A stretch of DNA of 19,352 bases from Acidobacteriota bacterium (GTDB taxonomy: Bacteria; Acidobacteriota; Vicinamibacteria; Vicinamibacterales; UBA2999): positions 1 through 19,352 of the forward strand of contig CANIBQ010000094.1 in NCBI GenBank assembly GCA_947465645.1, in the 5' to 3' direction. Position 1 is the first letter of the stretch; the number at the start of each line of letters is the position of its first letter. Below the pieces are notes generated by a model. That model saw only the letters and a program-made list of their open reading frames with translations. It was not told where the DNA came from and did not search any database. Positions 15,710-19,352 of this stretch are shown here, piece by piece. The position numbers were made by a program, and so were the translations under genes.

Positions 15710-18138
15710 GACATCGCAAAGCAGCCCCGCTGTCGGCGGAGTCGACTCTTTTCGCGCCGTCTCCCGTCTCAGTGGATCTCGCGCGCACCCAGACGATCGC
15801 GCTCACCCTGCCGGTCCGCGGCTTTGCGACCAACATCCTCGTGACGCCGGCGCGCGGCGCCAAGGAATCGACCTTCGATGTGCCCGCCGCCGTGTCGGTC
15901 ACGACGCGGCGGGAGATGGACGCACGGGCGTTCCACCTGCTGCCCCAGGTGCTTCGCGAAGAGCCAGGCGTGCTCGTGCAGCAGACCACGACCGCGCAGG
16001 CGTCGCCGATCGTTCGCGGCTTCACCGGGCAGAGCAACGTCTACCTGATTGACAGCGTCCGGTTCAACACCGCGTCCTGGCGGGGAGGCCCCAGCCAGTA
16101 TCTCTCCTGGATCGGCAGCGGGATGGCCAGCCGTGTGGAGGTCGTTCGTGGACCAGGCTCGGTTGAGTACGGGTCCGACGCACTTGGCGGCACGATCAAC
16201 GTGCTCACCGATCGCCCCGTGTTCTCTTTTGGCGGCACGCGCACCACTGGCGAGGTGCAGCTCAACGTTGGCTCCGCTGACCAGAGCGCAGGCGGACAGG
16301 GCCAGGTCACGGTCCAGGGACGATCCGTCGCGTTTCGCATCGGCGCGAGCACGGCCCGGGTCCGGAATCTGCGAAGCGGACGCGGAATCGATTCCCATGC
16401 CGCCGTGACCCGGTTCCTGGGCGTGCCCTCGAACGTGATGTACGCGCGGATGCCCGGCACCGGATTCGAGCAGTCGGGCGCGTTTCTCATCGGCGAGCTT
16501 CGCGCGGGCCCGCAGGCCACCATCAGCACGGTGTATCTGCACGAGAACCAGACCGGGGCCAGCCGTTACGATCGGCTGGAAGGCGGGGAAGGCCTCTACC
16601 GGAGCGGATTCAGTCCCCAGAGGCTCGATTTCGGAGTCGTTCGATATCAGCGACGCAGTATGCGCGCGTTCGACGAGCTCTCCATCTCCGTCTCAATGAA
16701 CCGCCAGGGCGACGGGCGCTACGAGCAGGCGCGGCCGACCGCCGTAATCGATCAACAAAGTGGCGTCACGACTGTCATCGGCTATCAAGTCGAAGCCAAT
16801 CGACAACTGGCGGGCCGCCACCGAATGGGGTTGGGCGCGGAGGTGTACGACGAGTCGACTGAGGCTTCGCGAGTACAGGTCAACGCCCGCACCGGGGTTG
16901 CGACGCCGAACCGGCCGGACATTCCCGATGGCACCCAGTACAACAATGCGGGTGTGTTTGTGAATGACATGTTCGATGTCGTGCCGGGACGCTTTCGCCT
17001 GCGGGGCGGGCTTCGCTACGGCCGCTTTGGGTTTTCGACGACGGCCGATCCGTTGCTCGGCGTCGCCGCCGAACGGATCACCACGGGCGCGTTGACGTTC
17101 AACGCCGGCGCCGTCGTTACGTTGACGAGCCGCGTCAATGCGACATTCAACATCGGACGGGGATTTCGTGCGCCCAACGCGGCCGATTTCGGCAGCATCG
17201 GGTTGACGGGAGGCGGCGGCCTCGAGGTCGCGCCCTCTCGCGCGGCAGCCATGGGGGGGGTCGTGGGGACCACTGGCGCGGCCGGCGCCGTGTCCACGGG
17301 CGAGGCGGTGCCCCCGCTCGGGCCCGAAGTGGTGTACTCCTTCGAACCCGGCCTGAAGTTCCGCTCCACGCGATTCAGCGCATCCATCGCCGGCTACGAC
17401 ATCGAGTACCTCGACTCCATCCAGCGCCGCGCCATCGTCTTCGACACGAACGTCGAGGGAATGAGCCTTGCCGGGTTTCAGGTCGTGCGGCAAGACGCGA
17501 ACGGTCTCGCGTATATCGCGCAGGACATCCGGCCGATCGCCACTCGCGTCAACGCCGACCACGCCCGCATCCGCGGATTCGACGCCGATGCGACCGCCTC
17601 ATTCGGCGAACGATGGCGCGCTCGAACATTCTTCTCGATGACGAATGGCCGATTGCTCGCCACCGGCGAGTACCTGCGCCGCATGCCACCACCTCTTGGC
17701 GGCGGGTCGCTTCGCTGGAGCGCGCCGAGAGTCTGGATTGAGGCGACCACGATGTTTGCAGGGGCACAGTCCCGGTTCAACATCGGGGATCTCACCGACG
17801 CGCGGATTGGCGGGATGCGGACGCGCGGCTCGATCGCGACGTACTTCAACGGGACCGCGACCGACATAGGGCTCGTGCGCGACGGGATCCTGCAGCCGAC
17901 AGGCGAAACACTTTCGCAGGTCCAGGGTCGACTGCTGGGCGACGCGGCGTCGGCGCCACTCTTCGACCGCGCGTCAGGGTTCTTTATCGTCGGGCTGCGC
18001 GGCGGAGTGAACGTGTCTCGCGACGTCGACCTGACCGTAATCGGTGAGAATCTAACCGATCGGAACTACCGGGTGTACGGCTCAGGCGTCGATGGACCGG
18101 GCGTGAACGTCCAGGCGCGCGTGAGATATCGGTTCTAA
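15700..18138 (+). CDS. TonB-dependent outer-membrane receptor, apparently 5'-truncated
   Basis: The frame from a GTG at 15700 gives 812 residues; a GTG at 15772 is another possible start. The plug domain is clear (ESTFDVPAAVSVTTRREM, LPQVLREEPGVLVQQ, PIVRGFTGQSNVYLIDSVRF, RVEVVRGPGSVEYGSDALGG). It is followed by a 22-strand-type barrel with NIGRGFRAPNAADFG, and the protein ends in an aromatic residue (ARVRYRF). The ligand is unknown. The N-terminus has no signal peptide: LSAESTLFAPSPVSVDLA and TIALTLPVRGFATN look like the second half of a carboxypeptidase-regulatory-like domain, and everything before it is missing at the junction with eboA (about 15725-15732). Otherwise the frame is open for 2.4 kb. 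It may be a recent pseudogene or depend on an unseen start. Divergent from eboA. Confidence 0.8.
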   Translation: MRTRHRKAAPLSAESTLFAPSPVSVDLARTQTIALTLPVRGFATNILVTPARGAKESTFDVPAAVSVTTRREMDARAFHLLPQVLREEPGVLVQQTTTAQASPIVRGFTGQSNVYLIDSVRFNTASWRGGPSQYLSWIGSGMASRVEVVRGPGSVEYGSDALGGTINVLTDRPVFSFGGTRTTGEVQLNVGSADQSAGGQGQVTVQGRSVAFRIGASTARVRNLRSGRGIDSHAAVTRFLGVPSNVMYARMPGTGFEQSGAFLIGELRAGPQATISTVYLHENQTGASRYDRLEGGEGLYRSGFSPQRLDFGVVRYQRRSMRAFDELSISVSMNRQGDGRYEQARPTAVIDQQSGVTTVIGYQVEANRQLAGRHRMGLGAEVYDESTEASRVQVNARTGVATPNRPDIPDGTQYNNAGVFVNDMFDVVPGRFRLRGGLRYGRFGFSTTADPLLGVAAERITTGALTFNAGAVVTLTSRVNATFNIGRGFRAPNAADFGSIGLTGGGGLEVAPSRAAAMGGVVGTTGAAGAVSTGEAVPPLGPEVVYSFEPGLKFRSTRFSASIAGYDIEYLDSIQRRAIVFDTNVEGMSLAGFQVVRQDANGLAYIAQDIRPIATRVNADHARIRGFDADATASFGERWRARTFFSMTNGRLLATGEYLRRMPPPLGGGSLRWSAPRVWIEATTMFAGAQSRFNIGDLTDARIGGMRTRGSIATYFNGTATDIGLVRDGILQPTGETLSQVQGRLLGDAASAPLFDRASGFFIVGLRGGVNVSRDVDLTVIGENLTDRNYRVYGSGVDGPGVNVQARVRYRF

Positions 18139-18660
18139 TCGCCGGGACGCCGCCCTCCCTGACACTCCCCACACTCTTCTTCTTCGACGTCCTTTTCGAT
18201 TTTTCAGCGCCACACGCAACTCGTTCAGCGCGTTTTTCGCTTTTCCGGCGCCGTGCGCGCCTGAATCTGCCCCGGCGCGCATGTTTCGGCGTCAAACACG
18301 ACCTTGGCGATGCGATTTTCGATTTTTTCGCCGCGCACACGATTTTTGCGGCGCATTTTCTGTCCTGCGGCGTCCTCCGCGAACAGATCAGCGTCCCAAC
18401 TGGATTTTTCGGCGTCGCACGCCACGCTCACGACGCAATGTTTGTCTTTTTTGCGTGACGCGCAACGTGTTCCCCTCCCGCACGCACCACGTACGCGATC
18501 TTTTTGGATTTGTGGCGCGCATCCGGCACTCGTACACGCCCTTTTCAGATTTTTCACGCTTAAACGGTTCGTTTGCGGAGTTTTTAGCGGCCGTAGCGTT
18601 CCCGGATGGTTCGCTCGAGGCTGGAGGAGAACGGCAATGACGATTGTGAGACAAACGGGG
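18139..18660. other. Non-coding T-tract/GC mosaic upstream of the rRNA operon
   Basis: No convincing gene is seen here. From about 18190 to 18590 the + strand carries many runs of 4-6 T set in CG-rich words, such as GATTTTTCGGCG, GATTTTTGCGGCGC, GATTTTTCAGCGCC and AGATTTTTCACGC. They form a degenerate repeat with irregular spacing. Read on the - strand, the A-runs give Lys/Arg-rich open frames with no recognisable domain. The region could be curved DNA upstream of the rRNA promoters, or the remains of a lysine-rich repeat gene. Confidence 0.45.
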
Positions 18661-18661
18661 G

Positions 18662-18691
18662 TTGACACTTCGGCCTGAAGGATCGTATCCT
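18662..18691 (+). promoter_or_regulatory. Candidate rRNA promoter P1 with a dyad over its -10 box
   Basis: TTGACA (18662-18667) is a perfect -35 box. TATCCT (18686-18691) follows after 18 bp as a -10 box. A perfect inverted repeat, GAAGGAT-CGT-ATCCTTC (18677-18693), covers the -10 box and could bind a regulator. Confidence 0.5.
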
Positions 18692-18812
18692 TCGTAGGTT
18701 CGTCAGACGGGCGCCAGCCCGGCAGTGGAAGATCGGTCACGATAACTCCTCAGCAGACGGCGGACACCAATCCGGTTCTCCCCAGACCCTCGTCGTCGGA
18801 CGAAAAAAGGGC

Positions 18813-18841
18813 TTGACTGAGTCGGATGCGGGTAGTAACCT
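18813..18841 (+). promoter_or_regulatory. Candidate rRNA promoter P2
   Basis: TTGACT (18813-18818), a 17-bp spacer and TAACCT (18836-18841) form a second promoter-like pair in the rRNA leader. An A-run at 18803-18808 just upstream resembles an UP element. It is about 290 bp before the 16S gene. Confidence 0.5.
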
Positions 18842-18895
18842 TGGAAGGTTCCCCTAAACGCGGTGCAAGTTGCCGATATTCGGGGGAGCAAGTCC

Positions 18896-18908
18896 GGTTC
18901 TTTGAAAA
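18896..18908 (+). promoter_or_regulatory. boxA-like rRNA antitermination site
   Basis: GGTTCTTTGAAAA resembles the boxA element found in bacterial rRNA leaders, where NusB/NusE bind to prevent early termination. It lies between the candidate P2 promoter and 16S, where boxA is expected. Confidence 0.6.
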
Positions 18909-19133
18909 CTAGATAGAGCGTGCAAGCAACCAACCCGTCGAGTGTCAGCGGATTGGGTGTCTGCGGAAGCGCGCTGAAGCCGTAAGGCGGAGGCGGGCGG
19001 AGGCGGATGCATCAATCCACCAAATACTCAACGAGTACGAAACAACGCAAGAGCCATTTTCAACAGGCGATCGCGTTAAACAGTTGCCCTCGCCAAGCGC
19101 TATTCATTTAGTGCGCGGTAGAGACAGCGAATT
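18909..19133 (+). other. rRNA operon leader transcript
   Basis: This stretch lies between boxA and the 16S 5' end and has no coding frame of note. It should contain the upstream strand of the 16S processing stem, whose partner lies beyond the window. A direct tandem repeat of GGCGGAGGCG occupies 18986-19005. Confidence 0.5.
18986..19005 (+). repeat. Tandem 10-bp repeat in the rRNA leader
   Basis: Two exact copies of GGCGGAGGCG stand head to tail, followed by GGA. This makes a purine-rich, G-rich block in the leader. Confidence 0.5.

Positions 19134-19352
<219 letters not shown>

Noticed and set aside
18225..18740. Lys/Arg/Ala-rich minus-strand open frame (171 aa) as a histone-like gene
   Set aside because: Several overlapping frames are equally open, no domain is recognisable, there is no ribosome binding site, and it crosses the candidate rRNA promoter P1.

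Overview
The window is high-GC bacterial DNA. The 16S rRNA 5' end at its right edge reads like Acidobacteriota, probably class Vicinamibacteria (subgroup 6). Supporting signs are long ATGA-coupled operons, frequent GTG/TTG starts, a RAYT-type transposase and many GC-rich palindromes. The placement is inferred from the first ~220 bases of 16S and from protein style, not from a search.

Left part (1-8939): a de novo purine operon on the + strand, in the order purB (3' end only), purS, purQ, purL, purF, an exported HEAT-repeat protein, purM and purN. PurS, PurQ and PurL form the three-subunit FGAM synthetase and overlap by ATGA junctions. PurF is the [4Fe-4S], propeptide-processed type. Between purM and purN sits a REP-associated tyrosine transposase on the - strand. 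It is bounded by 26-bp near-identical inverted repeats, and the right repeat supplies the likely ATG start codon of purN.

Middle (8911-12026): a Tat-exported calcineurin-like phosphoesterase runs on the - strand, convergent with purN. A ~70-bp divergent intergenic region holding a 17-bp-stem inverted repeat separates it from tyrS (tyrosyl-tRNA synthetase, +). tyrS is followed by a 2-oxoglutarate/Fe(II)-dependent oxygenase.

Ebo region (12017-15709): a UbiA-like prenyltransferase (EboC type, +) converges on a tightly overlapped - strand operon encoding EboA, EboB (TatD-like hydrolase) and EboF (phosphodiesterase/pyrophosphatase-like). This is a rearranged, partial version of the eboABCDEF cluster. 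eboD and eboE are not in the window. In other bacteria and algal plastids the cluster is tied to export of a small, probably prenylated or cyclitol-type metabolite.

Right part (15700-19352): a TonB-dependent receptor (+) starts back-to-back with eboA and appears to have lost its signal peptide and the first half of its N-terminal carboxypeptidase-regulatory-like domain. It is followed by ~1 kb without a gene. That stretch begins with a T-tract/GC mosaic and then holds two candidate rRNA promoters, a boxA-like antitermination site and the leader of an rRNA operon. The 16S gene begins at about 19134 and runs off the end.
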